Assembly: GCF_963678635.1 (NCBI RefSeq)
Contig: NC_087065.1
Location: 15,475,853 to 15,539,852 of the forward strand
Reading direction: 5' to 3'
From: Symsagittifera roscoffensis
Lineage: Eukaryota > Xenacoelomorpha > Acoela > Convolutidae
DNA: 64,000 nt
Both the position numbers and the translations under genes were made by a program. This document shows, piece after piece, positions 48,801 to 60,491 of this stretch (position 1 is the first letter of the stretch; every line of letters starts with the position of its first letter). The notes beneath the pieces were generated by a model that searched no databases, had not been told where the DNA came from, and worked only from the letters and a program-made list of their open reading frames with translations.

Positions 48801-49158
48801 CATAGAAGTATTAGATGGGAAAACCTCTAAATCTACAAACTTGCATTAATTTCCGGATTATCTCGCGTCAATCCTCATTACCTCATAATTCGCTCTTCCC
48901 TAAATACGAACTCAATCCTCAGAAGAAATAAGTTTGCACTCGCATATTTTTTCCTTTCAATTTATTTTCTAAATTTAGCCATTCTGATTAGCAATAGGTG
49001 AACTAGAAACTTATGTTTTTTTATACCATTTTTGATCTTGCCGTTGTTACCTTCAATTATATCAAGATTTACTTTTATTTGTAGACTGATAGCTGCGTAG
49101 AAAAAATTTCTACTTGCAACAAACGACGACCTCAAAATTCAGTCTTGCTTCTATAAAC

Positions 49159-52100
49159 ATGGAACGATATTCTTACTTCGACAAGCACGAGGCTTCAGAA
49201 GCCTCTCATGCATGCAGCAGTCCCGGAACCTTTTTCACCGGGACCCGGCTGATGGGAAATCTTTCGATGTCCAACCGAAACTCAGTTCTCACAGATGACA
49301 GCGGGGTCTTTGAAGACGTCATCTCAAAATCTGATTCTTCTGACTCTGAGCTATTTGGAGATCCAAACAATCCTTTGCTTTCATTCTCGTCACCAGCTCC
49401 GCGGAACCGGGTATCAGAATCGGAGCAAGCGGAATCACCTGAGCAACTGGAGGCATGTATGAACCCGCTTTATATGCTTGACTCATGGCGAGATAATAAT
49501 TCAAGTCCCGACGAAGCCAAAAACAGCTCTAAAAATGATGCTCCACAAAAACAAGACACACTTAAGACGCAATCTGATGGCTCAACATCATCGGTTGAAA
49601 TAAAAATTGACGAAAAGTCAACATCTAATAAAAATCATCCTCCTAATTTTATGCGACCGAATTCCATCGATTTACTGTCATTCGATAGCTACGCTTCCAC
49701 TTATCGAAGCACTGGCGAGGATCCAAACTTCACTGTACGTTTAAAATGCGAGGAAACCACGCCTACGCCAGCCAAGAAACTTGTTAATCAATCCACTTCA
49801 CTAAGCAATAGTCCTAGAAAGCAGTTTCACTTCAGTCCTACAAGCCCTGGAGATTCCTACAAATATGACAACCACCGGAGAAGTAGCCAGCATAACCGAA
49901 GACGAATATCGTCGATTGAATGCGACAGCGTGGAAGCGCTTAACGTCGATGAAAGTGAGTAGAAAAATAATAATTGATCTGGCTATGAACACGGTTTCGG
50001 TTAATTGGACGAAAAAATAAATTACAAAATAGCAATTATGTTCCAAGCGTTTGATTCAGGATACTAAATCTAGAAAAAAAACAACACTCTTTCAAAATTG
50101 TAAGGCAAAATCGCTCAATGCCTTGGCTTGATATTCTTATCAACTAGAACACTCAATTAAGAATTTCCTGACAATTTTTTTGAAAATTTCACTGCCTTCA
50201 TTAAGAACTACCTGCCGATTGTTTTTAAAATTTTACAATGACTTCGGTGAAACTGCATAACTTCCGCTTTAGGCTCGAATTCCTTGTCACAATTAAACAT
50301 CTACCTCGACGACGGATGCACATCTTCAGATGCACAAGAGTCCACTCTCACTTACTGCTTCGATGGCTTCTATGAGGACAACCCCTTCACCCTCCTCCAA
50401 GGTCAGAGTCAGCATCCTTTTTTAAACCTTTTTTCAGTCTTCGAACTGATTCGCTTGAGAAGAGATAAGAACAAAATGATTGCCTACAGTTGCCTAGAAA
50501 AAAACACGAAAGTCAGTAAGCTAGTTTCCGTATGAAATGGCACTATCTCAAAAGGAGTCCAAACACTAAAATAGGAACAAAGAAAATTTTTCTCCGGATA
50601 ATCATATGCATGCAAATAAGCAACTACTAATATTTAAGCATTGTATTGGAACTCATAAAAAAACTACGTTTCAAAATGACTTCAGGTTGCCAACTTACTA
50701 GCCCAACAAATAGCAATGCAAGCAACAACAACAATAACATCCCAGCCAAAGCCAAACATAATTCCACAAGACGCAAGACCAAGTCATCTTCTGACACATC
50801 TAGTCAGCTAAGGAGCCAACAGCCACGCGTGGAACCCAGATACGAGAAGGCACATCTCTATCCCAAGGTCAGTTCCAAGGAGTAAAAAAAAAGACAGGAA
50901 AAAAGATCAGCAATTGTATTTATGCCGAAAAATTTTTTATCGCTGAAAAAAAACAAAACAAAAATATAAACATTTGTTACTTTAATGACTTGATTGACTG
51001 GATGCTACATTACTTGTTCTTCTAGAAATATGGCAAAACGGATAACATGCCGGAGCACCAGATATACGTGGAGCTACACCAACTGGAGGAAATGCTTAAG
51101 GAGCTGCAGCACAAGGGAACCCAGATCGAACATGTGCTACATTGCATTGCCAAAGGTGAACAAAAGACTTTTTAAATTCAAAACAAAAGATTCATTAAAA
51201 TTCAAAACGAGAAACGCCGGAAAAACTTGAATTGCACATTTTAAACCCTATTAAACTCGGCCAATCTTTCAATTAGACATCTATTAGAAAAGATGTGTTC
51301 CAGTCATCGCAAGACATAGTCATCATCTGACAAAAGAAGACAGATAAATGCTGATCGCGACTCATTCAATTTGATGTCTTTTATATGGGAACTGACCCAT
51401 TTTTCTGAATCTGACGATCGAGTGACTGGAAAAAAAAACATTTCTCTATTGAAATTGTTTAGAGTCGGGTGCTAAGACTAGATGTGAGGAGAGTGTATTG
51501 CTGGGAGAGTGGCTGGAGTTGGTGAGGAGTAAGAACAGGATAGTCAGGAGGGAGAATGAGTTGATGCACATTCTGAACCAGAGGGAACTGGAGGAGATCC
51601 AAGAGGCCATCACCGACAAACTCAGACACCTCATGACAGCACAACGTCAGATTATTAATCAACACAGTGCTACATTTTTACTACATTTCAGGGGGCCAAG
51701 ACTGACTGCATTAAAAATATAATTATATGCTCACAAAACTGTGAAATTCACATGAACAACACACAATGTACAACTAAGAAGAACCCTTGTCACGTTACTG
51801 TTACGCCAGTAATATCTTTTCGTGTTGGCTTCACTTTAACTAAATTGGTGAGAGTTGACAACAGTGTTTGGTTTTAGCCAAAACGGAGGTCGAAACAGCT
51901 GAAGAAGAAAGACTGTTGGCCAACTTACTCCAGGTGGTCGAAAAGAGGAATGGAATCGTGCAAATATTGGAACAGGATCGACTCAAGTAAGTCACGAAAA
52001 ACCAGTGGCTTCTATATGAAAAACATAATCCTTATTATAATTTAATGCGCCTATTTCAGTGAGGAGTTGGAGGACCAGAAGTGTGAGGACCTGTTGTCAC

Positions 52101-52307
52101 CAGAAAGTAAATTGCTAGTAATTTCAATCAATTATCCGCTGTTTGCTGAGGCTTCAATGATCTGTTTTTAAATATATTTCAGAGTTACGAGACGCAACTA
52201 CAAGGCAGAAAACTTGGCGATCAATTATGTCAAATTTCCGGGAATCCAAATGGGCCAAAAACGTCAAAGCTTATTACAGCTCTAGCTCAAGAAATTCACA
52301 ATACTAA
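49159..52307 (+). CDS. bMERB (DUF3585) domain protein with NPF motif, eight exons
   Basis: Exons are 49159-49954, 50273-50401, 50686-50867, 51026-51155, 51463-51645, 51878-51986, 52060-52106 and 52183-52307. All introns are GT-AG with matching phases, giving 566 aa. The stop at 49090-49092 lies upstream in frame, so ATG 49159 is the first possible start. Residues 1-265 are serine-rich and disordered. Exon 2 carries an NPF tripeptide (DNPFTLL, near 302), the EHD-binding motif of EHBP1 and MICAL-like proteins. Exons 4-8 (about 370-566) encode a coiled-coil bMERB domain, with GEWLELVRSKNRIVRREN, then LLANLLQVVEKRNGIVQILE and EELED. bMERB domains bind Rab8/Rab10-family GTPases. The C2, CH and LIM domains of EHBP1 and MICAL-like proteins were not found upstream. 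The protein may be a bMERB-only form, or its 5' exons may be undetected. Confidence 0.85.
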
Positions 52308-52344
52308 AAACACTAAACCAAAAACAGCAAAAGCTAATTTTATA

Positions 52345-52350
52345 AATAAA
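52345..52350 (+). promoter_or_regulatory. Polyadenylation signal of the bMERB gene
   Basis: AATAAA begins 38 bases after the TAA stop at 52305-52307, a normal place for cleavage and polyadenylation. Confidence 0.55.
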
Positions 52351-53836
52351 GTTAACTCAGTAAAGATGTATGTAGCCTGATTCAGTAAAAAATGTTATAA
52401 TCTTGTTTTTAAGTGGCTATTAAAGATAGACCAGGACAACCAAAAATTCGTTGCAACAAATAATGGGCAAATTTCAAAAAAAAACAAGGCTAAGTTATGA
52501 TCTGAAAACGTTTATCGGGGGGAATGGTTGCTGTTCCGCCCATTGACAGAGGAGAAATTTTGTTTTCGGGGTGGGGGGGATTGGTGGGTTAATTTTTTAA
52601 AGTATTTTTTGCAAGCAAAATCAGGCATCACAAACCAACATCGAAATAGATCAGGTTATACAAAAGCCATTTCAGTCGTGATTCGAACTACATTTAAAAA
52701 TTCTCAAAATGTTTCTCAATGTCGAGATTTAAGACATGAAAACTCAAATTTATTCCAGTTCCTCTCATTACACCACGGCTTTTTTCAGGTCTTCTCGTTA
52801 CACCATGATCAAAAAAAAACAACACAATTTTCTTTATCATGGCCTCAATTAATATGTCATGATTCATAGTTGCTTGAATTTGACCAGGACTTATCTGAAA
52901 AACTTTCATTCCATTTGAAACTGAGTAAAAGTTAGACTTTTTTACACCCCGAGTGCACAAGATTCAAATCGTAGGTGTAAGGAAACAACAATTGTTCAAT
53001 TTCAATATTGATTTAGGAGGTGGGAACGAACTTTGATCTCGAGTTGAGTTTGAACACAACTTCAGATACTTCAAGAAGGTTGGCAGTAGATCGAGAGCGA
53101 TGTCAATTTAAAGCCTTCCCAGTCGCTAAAAAAAATTAGAAATTTTGGAGCGGACAAATACCCACCAACCAAGCCTTTCGATACTCATTCAAAAATGTCG
53201 TTTGGTCTGATTTGAAAATAATAAAGGGCTACCAAAAATTTATTGCAATAATTATAATTGCATTGAAATTGCAATCAATTAATTGAAACACAGGCGAAGC
53301 AGATCTTAACTTCACTTGCTACGCCCCCAAAAAACAACCATTGCAAGCTAGCAGCAAAATGAAACAAAAGGACAAAGTCTGAAGTTTTTAAAAATATATA
53401 AATAAAATGTTTTTAATTTTACAAATTACAATTAAGAATCAAAAACACCTTCAATTATAATAAAATTAGCTCTTATAGCACAAGAAAGGTAAGAAGGTGG
53501 AAACTAACCTCACATAACATAAGCAGACAACTGATACGCCAATAATTTCTTAAAAATGAAATATTTTGGGCTTAAAAAAACCCGGTGCTGACCGGATTCA
53601 AGCCTAGGCCCTTAGCCGTCAACTACTTTTCGTAACCAAAAGTTAAATTTGAATTTCCAAAAAAATGAGCATGTTTGCTGCAGAAATGGATGCTGCACAA
53701 ATGATAATTGCACAAATGATTCAGTGATTTTGTTAAACAAAATGTTAACCCGAAAAGTCTATATTCCAATTTCAAAACGCTTGCTGCTAATCGCGGGAGT
53801 AAAAATGTCGAAAAATCCACATCTACCAAAGTTCCA
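52351..53836. other. Intergenic between the bMERB gene and the BEL/Pao element
   Basis: It contains a family D copy on the minus strand (52530-52690), a hairpin-head repeat (53292-53350) and a tRNA-like fragment (53580-53632). No gene is supported. Confidence 0.55.
53580..53632 (-). repeat. tRNA-like fragment
   Basis: The minus strand has GTTGACGGCTAAGGGCC and then GGCTTGAATCCGGTCAGC, like the D and T arms. It is too short for a full tRNA. Confidence 0.4.
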
Positions 53837-54192
53837 TGTTCCCATCTATATGCCCGTACCTGGCAACAACACTATAATTAGTAGGGGAAACGTAAGGGTT
53901 ACGTTATCTAGAATGGGGTAATCATGAATTAACTAAAGAAACAGAAGAAACAAGAAATAAGAACGTTTAGAAAAAGGGTGACATTGAAATTATTAGCTTT
54001 TGATTTGAAGACGTTTCTGAGATTGTAATTCGGCCAAGTTAGTTGCATTGCGTTTTCAGTTTACAGTTATGCTGTTTCAAATTTGGGAACTTGACTTTAA
54101 CTTGACTTTGCTCAGTTTTTTCAATTCATGCGCTAATAGATATGGTAAATGTAGTAGTGTCCTGATATTGTCTATATTTCTAGGTTGTATCA
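53837..54192 (-). repeat. 3' LTR of the BEL/Pao element
   Basis: It aligns with 55699-56061 along its whole length. Shared stretches include CGTACCTGGCAACAACACTA and GGGAACTTGACTTTAACTTG, with small indels. The right boundary could be a few bases further out, because GGCTT follows both copies. Confidence 0.8.
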
Positions 54193-54319
54193 TGGCTTAG
54201 TTGTCATCGTAGTTAAACAGTTCGTGATGTATCTTCTTCTAAAACTTTTGGAAAGTTTACCGGCTGGTCGCGTCAGGAGTCCACGGCTTGTCTGAATCTC
54301 GCATGAGCGAACAATTCCG

Positions 54320-55160
54320 TCCGATCCGGGAAGAGCACGTAGTACCTATCCCAGGGGCCAAAGACCGCGAGGTGTCAAGTCATCGAGTAACCAAACTAAA
54401 TCTCCAGTTTGAATATTCTGAGTTGGCTGTGTCCACTTAGTTCGCGTAGTCAGTGTTGGCAGGTAGTCTTTGAGGTAGCGGTTCCAGCATTGCTGGGTCA
54501 GAACTTGAGCTTGTTTCCAAGTTTTCTTTTGAGTGAGGGTGCGAGTTAAAAACAAAACAGGGGGCAAGATTATTGAAGGTCGTCCTAGCAGAATGTGATT
54601 CGGCGACAAGGCTTCAGTGTCGGTAGGGTCAGATGAGACAGTTGTCAGTTGTCTCGAGTTCATTCGGGCTTCAACTTCGCAAGTGAAGGTTGACAAAGTT
54701 TCGTCTTTGAGTATCCTAGTTCCAATAACTTTGTAAGAGTCTTTGAAAAGCTAGATTAGTCTTTCACAAGAACCAAAAAAATGAGAGACTGAAGTTAAGT
54801 TGAATTTCCAGGTGATTCCAGTGTGTTGGCATTGCTGTTTGAGGTGGTCAATTTGTTGTAATTCGGCGAGGCTCTGTTGCATTTCGTTGTAGGCTTCAAC
54901 GAAACATTTTCCATTGTCCAAGAAGATCAGGTTAGGTTTTCCGCGTCGGGCTATGAAGCTGCGTAGGGCTTGAAGAGTTGAGTCTCCACCAATACTGTAG
55001 CAAATTTCAGAGTGAACGACGCGCGTCACTAGGCAGGTGAAGAAGAGAACATATCGCTTGCTAAATTCACTATTATTGCGTACGGCAAAGGGTCCAAAGA
55101 AGTCTATTCATGTTCGCGGTGCTGTGTGTGTGATTTTGCATGCTAGTTAGCAGTAAGGGC
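54320..55160 (-). pseudogene. BEL/Pao integrase remnant with C-terminal DUF5641-like region
   Basis: The minus strand shows decayed integrase core pieces (IDFFGPFAV, FTCLVTRVVHSE, FIARRGKPNLIFLDNGKCFV) followed by frame breaks. Then comes the BEL/Pao-specific C-terminal region (EVEARMNSRQL, LSPNHILLGRPS, RGLWPLG). Stops and frameshifts interrupt it, and the segment normally following the catalytic glutamate region is degenerate. It is not functional. Confidence 0.85.
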
Positions 55161-55698
55161 ATATCGATCGAGCGACGGGGTCGAAACATAAATTTGAGCC
55201 CGCGAAGATGTCATTGAAATATTGCAAGTTGAGCGTTGCCTCATTGCATAGCGTTTGTACTCAATCTCGGTTTTTCTTTAGTCCAAATTTACTGTTTTCA
55301 ATCGGGGCAGTAACTGTTGTTGCATTTTTCCATTACGTTCGCTCATCAAATAATATTGAGACTATTGAGAATAGTATCTAAACCATTGATTGTATAAAAT
55401 AACGTGTCTCAATCACTTTCAAATGAGTATCGTCTAGTAAGGCGGTTTCAAAAACAATTTCAGTGACGTCTCTATTTGAGTTCATTTTCGAAAATTGTGA
55501 TCTTGTAACAGGCATTAAATTTAACAAAACAAAACAATAACGTAGTTCTTAGTAACAATTTGACGAGAAGGTCCAAAAAACCAGTCCAAATCTAGTAACA
55601 CACAAACCAATCCAAAGAACAAACAAATTTAACAAACAAACCAAATAAAAGTCGAAATCAAAAAAAGTCGTAGATTCTTTCTCGTAGTTGGACGCCAA

Positions 55699-56061
55699 TG
55701 TCTCCGTCTTTATGCTCGTACCTGGCAACAACACTAAGATTAGTAGGGTAAAAAGAAAGGTTAAGTTATCTGGATGGAGGCACTTATGAATTAACTAGAA
55801 AAACAAGAAATAAGAACGTTTAGAAAAAGGGTGACATTTGAAATACTTAGCGTTTGATTCGGAGACATTTCTGAGATTTTAATTCAGCCAAGTTAGTTGC
55901 ATTGCATTTTCAGTTTAAAGTTAAAAGTTATGCTGTTTCAAAGCTGGGAACTTGACTTTAACTTGACTTTGTTCAGTTTTTTCAACTCATGCGCACGTTG
56001 CAGATAAATATGGTATTTGTAGTAGCGTCCTGATAGTTGTCTAGATTTCTAGATTGTATCA
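55699..56061 (-). repeat. 5' LTR of the BEL/Pao element
   Basis: This is the partner of 53837-54192. It carries a short extra segment (GCGCACGTTGCAG) that the other LTR lacks. Confidence 0.8.
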
Positions 56062-56762
56062 TGGCTTCAAGTGCTTGTCGGATTTAAGAAAAACAATTTG
56101 AGCATGAGTCATCTGCAATGACTATGTGCAGAGAAACAACCGATCGAGGGCTAGGTTGATAATAATTGAGTTGATCCAAAAACTAAGATGTTCGTTGATC
56201 CGAAAACTAAGATGTTGCCATAAAAACTAAAACTTTTGAGCTATAACGTACTGATATTCTACGCCCCCTCTGGAAATAAAAAAAAAACAGACCGTTTATT
56301 ACATAAGCCGAAACCATAAAAGCCGAGTAAAGCTTTTGAGCGAAAAAAATAGAGAATATTATGCCAATTTAGGTGTCTGTACATTAATTATTGGAAAAAG
56401 TCAAAAAAACTTTCAAATACAAGGCAATTGCTTACAGCACATGAAAATACCGTGCTGTTGCAACTAGGCGTGAAGAAACACAGAAAGACAGATGTTAGGT
56501 AGAAAAGTTTTTAACGCGAAACTTTCAGCATGACAAAAAAACAGGTACTCTCCGGGTTGGAACATGGAAACTTTACCTAGAAAGAGATTTTGTTGTTGAA
56601 CGGAAAAAAGTCTGAATTCTGATTTGATAATGCTTGCGCACTAACAACAGGATCACATAAATCTTAGGGTCTAAAAACGCATGCTTTACCTGAGAAGGGC
56701 CTGAAAAACTTTTAGGTTCCAAAATAAAGCAATGTCAATTTCATACAGACATACAAAAACTG

Positions 56763-57060
56763 TTCGCCGGGACTCGAACCCCAGAGCGCTTATGTTACTA
56801 GCCGTGTGCTTTACCTCTGAGCCAATTCAGAAAGGTCCAGAAAAAATTTAAGTTTTCTTAAAACAGCAGGTTAAAAAAACATACATAGTTGACGAAAAGG
56901 AAAACTGCCCGGCCGTGACTATAACCGCAGACCTGTCGTCTGGAAAAAAAGTTGTCTATGGGACAACGCCTAGTCCTGATTACAAGTCACTACTTCTCTC
57001 GCTTGCAAATGGCGAAGCTATGCTTCGCGCTACTTGAGATACAACGAGGATAGAATTAAA
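56763..57060. repeat. tRNA-like block plus CCCGATTACA end plus hairpin head
   Basis: The minus strand of 56763-56830 resembles a tRNA: an A-box-like TGGCTCAGAGGTAAAGC and a B-box GGGTTCGAGTCCC. The acceptor stem does not pair. A second, weaker tRNA-like piece is near 56905-56945. Then come CTAGTCCTGATTACAAGTCA (56970-56989), CTCTCGCTTGCAAATG and, directly joined, a GCGAAGC-TAT-GCTTCGC hairpin head. The junction suggests the end of one family B element abutting the start of another. Confidence 0.65.
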
Positions 57061-57446
57061 CAAGCTTGTCGCTCAAGAGGTAGCACCGAGGATTTCAAAC
57101 AATGTTACCGTTGAACACGGAACTAGAAAACGGATACAACATTACATGTACCGCCCACATAGGATCTACGAAACTATCTTAAGGTATTGGGTCCTACGAC
57201 CTGCACTCATTTTCTAATTTACACTCGATTTCAAATGGAAAAAGTCCATCTGAAACACTTCGCACCTTTCAGTTGTCAAGCAACTGATCTTGCAAAAAAT
57301 GTCATTTTCAAAAAATTGGATAACTTTAATTTTAATACTAGCTTCAACTAAATGAGTCTGCGCTAGACGCTGAGCTTGCTAATAAGCAAAAAAAAACAAC
57401 AATTGCAACAGACGGGAAAATCTCCAATTAGTTCAGAGACAAAGCT

Positions 57447-58184
57447 ACAGAGCTGATTTAAATTAACCGGACAAAACGTTTTAAACTTGAAATTTAAAAC
57501 CCGTTTTTCTCAAATTGGGTTGAGTTTAGGTGAAAACTTATGAAGACAAAACTTGCTTAAAATTTTAGCAGAATTAATATGGTGTAAGTTGTTTTTACGA
57601 AATTCGGGCCCAAAATTTTACCCCAAAAATGGATCATTTTGGCTTTTCTTAGTTAATCAAAAATTACGACGGAAATACCCAGTCGATCACAGACATAATT
57701 ATATCAAAGTGAGCCACTTACGTAGTCCAACAAACTTTAAGCAGGGTATATTCTCCAAAAAAAATTGCAAATCGTTTAAAAATTGTATTTAAATAAATAG
57801 TTGGTATTTTTTATAGTAAAAACGACTTTTTTTGGCTATCAAACAAAAATAAATTATTTTATACAATATTTTGGAGATCATACCCTTCTTAAAGTTTGTT
57901 GGACTACGTAAGGGGCTCACTTTGATATAATTATGTCTGTGATCGACTGGGTATTTTCGGCGTAATTTTTGATTAACTAAGAAAAGCCAAAATGACCCAT
58001 TTTTTTGGTTAAAATTTCGGGCCCGAACTTCGCAAAATAAATTACACCATATTAATTCTGCTAAAATTTTAAGCAAGTTTTGTATTCATAAGTTTTCACC
58101 TAAACTCAACCCAATTTGAGAAAAACGGGTTTTAAATTTCAAGTTTAACGCGTTTTGTCCGGTTAATTTAAATCAGCACTGTAA
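57447..58184. mobile_element. Large palindromic (fold-back) element
   Basis: The left arm (about 57447-57757) and right arm (about 57873-58184) are inverted copies. Examples are AAATTAACCGGACAAAACG against CGTTTTGTCCGGTTAATTT, and the CGGGCCCAAAATTTTA region against its complement. A ~115-bp spacer lies between them. The same peptide-like ORF (MLKILAELIWC) therefore appears on both strands and is an artefact of the symmetry. A diverged relative lies at 26883-27265. Confidence 0.9.
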
Positions 58185-58645
58185 TATTCGCACCATTTGC
58201 GATACCTTACAAACATAGCATTGCAAGCTGACACACAAAAAGGCAACGAAAAACACTAATTAAAAAAATGAAAAACTGTCGAAAAACCAAATATAAAAAC
58301 TTTGTCTCGAATGATGTTCAATTCGAGAAACACACGTCCAGCAATACATTCGGCGAGAAATAACTATTTGGTAACAACTAGCGAGCAAATACGCCGACAA
58401 TGCTAGGTAAACTCCCGGAAGGTCAAACCTGTTGTCGAGAAATTTTTTTTGAAAGTACTGAATTTCTGAAATTTTACAACTATTCGATAACTTTGAAAAT
58501 TTCTCAGAGCACAAGAAAAATCCTTGTGTGCCAACTAAGCCCACAAAATATAATACAAACAAAATGCCTCAAGTCAAATTCGAACAACACAGACGTAGTC
58601 GGTTGTCTCTAGGCCAGGTGTTCCGGAGGAGCACATAAAAATGAA

Positions 58646-58651
58646 TTTATT
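58646..58651 (-). promoter_or_regulatory. Possible polyadenylation signal of CDK8
   Basis: AATAAA on the minus strand, about 260 bases after the CDK8 stop. Position is the only support. Confidence 0.35.
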
Positions 58652-58910
58652 ATAAGCTAAGCTATCAAATGATTTTTTAAACACGTTAACCTAAAAAAGT
58701 CTAATCCAGATTTTATAACGCCTAATCGCAATCGACTTGAGTGTCTAGAGCAAACCCCGTCGTTTACCTTCGCTTCCTCTTCATACTGTGAGTTGGCAAT
58801 GTCTATATATACCCCTCAGCAATTCGCACTCTATTCTTCATCTAAGACATTACTACCCAGGTCATTTAACAAAGCGTGTGGAGCTTCGCGGATCAATACA
58901 TCAGTCAATA

Positions 58911-59047
58911 TCATTGATTTACGGTGTAATACCGCTGCTGCATTTGACTCAACCTCTGCTGTTGCTGCTGATGATTTTGCTGCAAATGAGAAACACCGCT
59001 CGCACCTTGCTGCTGCATGTGATGATGAGAAGTGAGTTGATGCTGCT

Positions 59048-59079
<32 letters not shown>

Positions 59080-60491
59080 TGCTGTCGGTAGAGTTGATGT
59101 TGCTGAGTTTCTCGGTGTGGCGGTTGCTGGTAAACTGGAGGCGGCGCGCCATGCTGCCTCGGCTGAGACAGAACCTGTTCTCCACTCGTTCCGTCCATCA
59201 TTCGCATGCGCTTAGCAGCTGCTGCCACCGTGGCTGTCAACTGGTGATTGTGATTGGACGTGGTAACAGTGACTGTTGCATGATTTTGGCCACCATTGTT
59301 TTGCATTTGCGAGGCATGGTGTTGTGCTTTGGAAGCAGCATTAGTAGTTAAATTTGACTTGTTATCCGACTCATCCTCAGTAAGCACAACTCGATTCGGA
59401 TAAGGAATATCCATCCCATCAAACACATCTGAGTGTGGCAAGGGTTGTTCTCGGAAATAAATATCGTCCAATGCATCTTTGCATGTGACTCGCTTCGTCG
59501 GGTCCATTGTAAGCAACTTATGAAGCAGGAAAAACTCTATTGAATCGTGCCTTACTCTATGTTTATCCATATATTTAGCCAGTGAACTGTTCGCGTAGTT
59601 CGCTTTGTGAAACTCCTTAGTAAGTTTATTATTTTCAGGCATTCTTCTGATATCTTCCCAGTCTCTTTCATTGGGAAACCCCATGACAGAAAAAATCCTT
59701 TCCAATTGATCTCTGTGGTAGGGATTATTTGACTTATTATCTTCTTGTCGACAATGGAACAAAGGTTCTGAGATAAGGAGCTCAGCGTATATGCAACCTA
59801 TCGCCCATATATCGATAGCCTTAGTATAATGCCTAGCCCCCAATAGAAGTTCTGGGGCTCTGTACCAAAAAGTGACAACAACTGGATCACAATCAGCTAA
59901 AGGCTTCAAAGGATTGTGGAATAACCTCGCAAATCCCATGTCTGCAATTTTGACCCTGCCTCTCTCGTTTCCGGTGCCCATCACCAAAATGTTTGCAGGT
60001 TTCAGGTCACGGTGTAAAATCCAATTATCATGAAGGTAACATATACCTGCCAAAATTTGATACAACAAACTTTTAACCATTGTCGGTCGCATAGTCGCAG
60101 CAGGGTTTTGAGCTCCAAAGGGATTTTTATGTTTGTTCGCCGCCTTTGCTGTTCGGTGGTACTTGATAATATGCCACAAATCATGCTCAGCATAATGGAA
60201 CAAAAGCCAAACACGCCGATCCGCATGCGAAAGGAAAACGCGCAAAATTGTAATAACATTTGGGTGTTCTAGTTCTCGCAGAAGCTCTATCTCTCTACAG
60301 GCAGACATCGTTACACCTTGCCCTTCGATTTGTTTCAGCGCGTAAACATCTGTCGTCATCGGATGATTTTTCTTAGTAGCTTTATAAACATGACCGTAAG
60401 TTCCTCTACCAATTTTTTGTCCCTCGAAATCAAAAACATCTTCAACGTTTTCGCGTCTTCTCGTGAGTTCTGCTCTAAATTCTGTATCCAT
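58911..60491 (-). CDS. CDK8: Cyclin-dependent kinase 8/19, single exon
   Basis: Start ATG 60491 gives MDTEFRAEL, matching the usual CDK8 N-terminus, and 526 aa in one exon. This is the kinase of the Mediator kinase module, partnered by cyclin C, and acts in the nucleus on transcription factors and RNA polymerase II. Visible features are the glycine loop GRGTYGHV (28-35), the catalytic lysine in ALKQIEG (53), and the CDK8-specific helix motif [12 protein letters not shown] (63-74). HRDLKPAN (160-167) and DMG in place of DFG (184-186) follow, then [20 protein letters not shown]. After the kinase core (to about 350) comes a long histidine- and glutamine-rich tail with a pure glutamine run. CDK8 and CDK19 cannot be told apart here. 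The open frame extends upstream of the ATG to a ttatag acceptor-like site at 60540, so a 5'UTR exon boundary is likely. Confidence 0.95.

Larger units (their letters stand above)
40640..49083. other. Long gene-poor interval before the bMERB gene
   Basis: It contains family B copy 3, a hairpin-head repeat (44565-44645), family D copies (45655 and 46735) and several AACCAATTGGTT palindromes near 46070-46130. ORFs of 60-100 codons look like chance. Undetected 5' exons of the bMERB gene could lie in 47-49 kb. ttatttgtag ending at 49084 and attcag ending at 49139 are acceptor-like sites upstream of its ATG. Confidence 0.5.
53837..56061 (-). mobile_element. Truncated BEL/Pao LTR retrotransposon
   Basis: The two LTRs are 53837-54192 and 55699-56061, both TG...CA on the plus strand and similar throughout. 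On the minus strand the 5' LTR (55699-56061) is followed by TTGGCGTCCAACTACGAG, a primer-binding-site-like sequence of the kind seen in this group. Only about 1.5 kb of interior remains, all from the integrase end of pol. No gag, protease or RT was seen. No convincing target-site duplication was found at the outer ends. Confidence 0.85.

Noticed and set aside
49114..49158. Extension of the bMERB protein upstream of ATG 49159
   Set aside because: The frame stays open to 49093 but has no ATG. The sequence includes acceptor-like sites and is better explained as 5'UTR.
57553..58076. Matching ORFs on both strands (MLKILAELIWC)
   Set aside because: They arise from the palindromic element. There is no domain and the two are mirror copies.
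58788..59351. Leucine-rich 187-codon ORF on the plus strand
   Set aside because: It is the antisense shadow of the CDK8 glutamine-rich tail. Poly-CAG reads as poly-leucine on the other strand.
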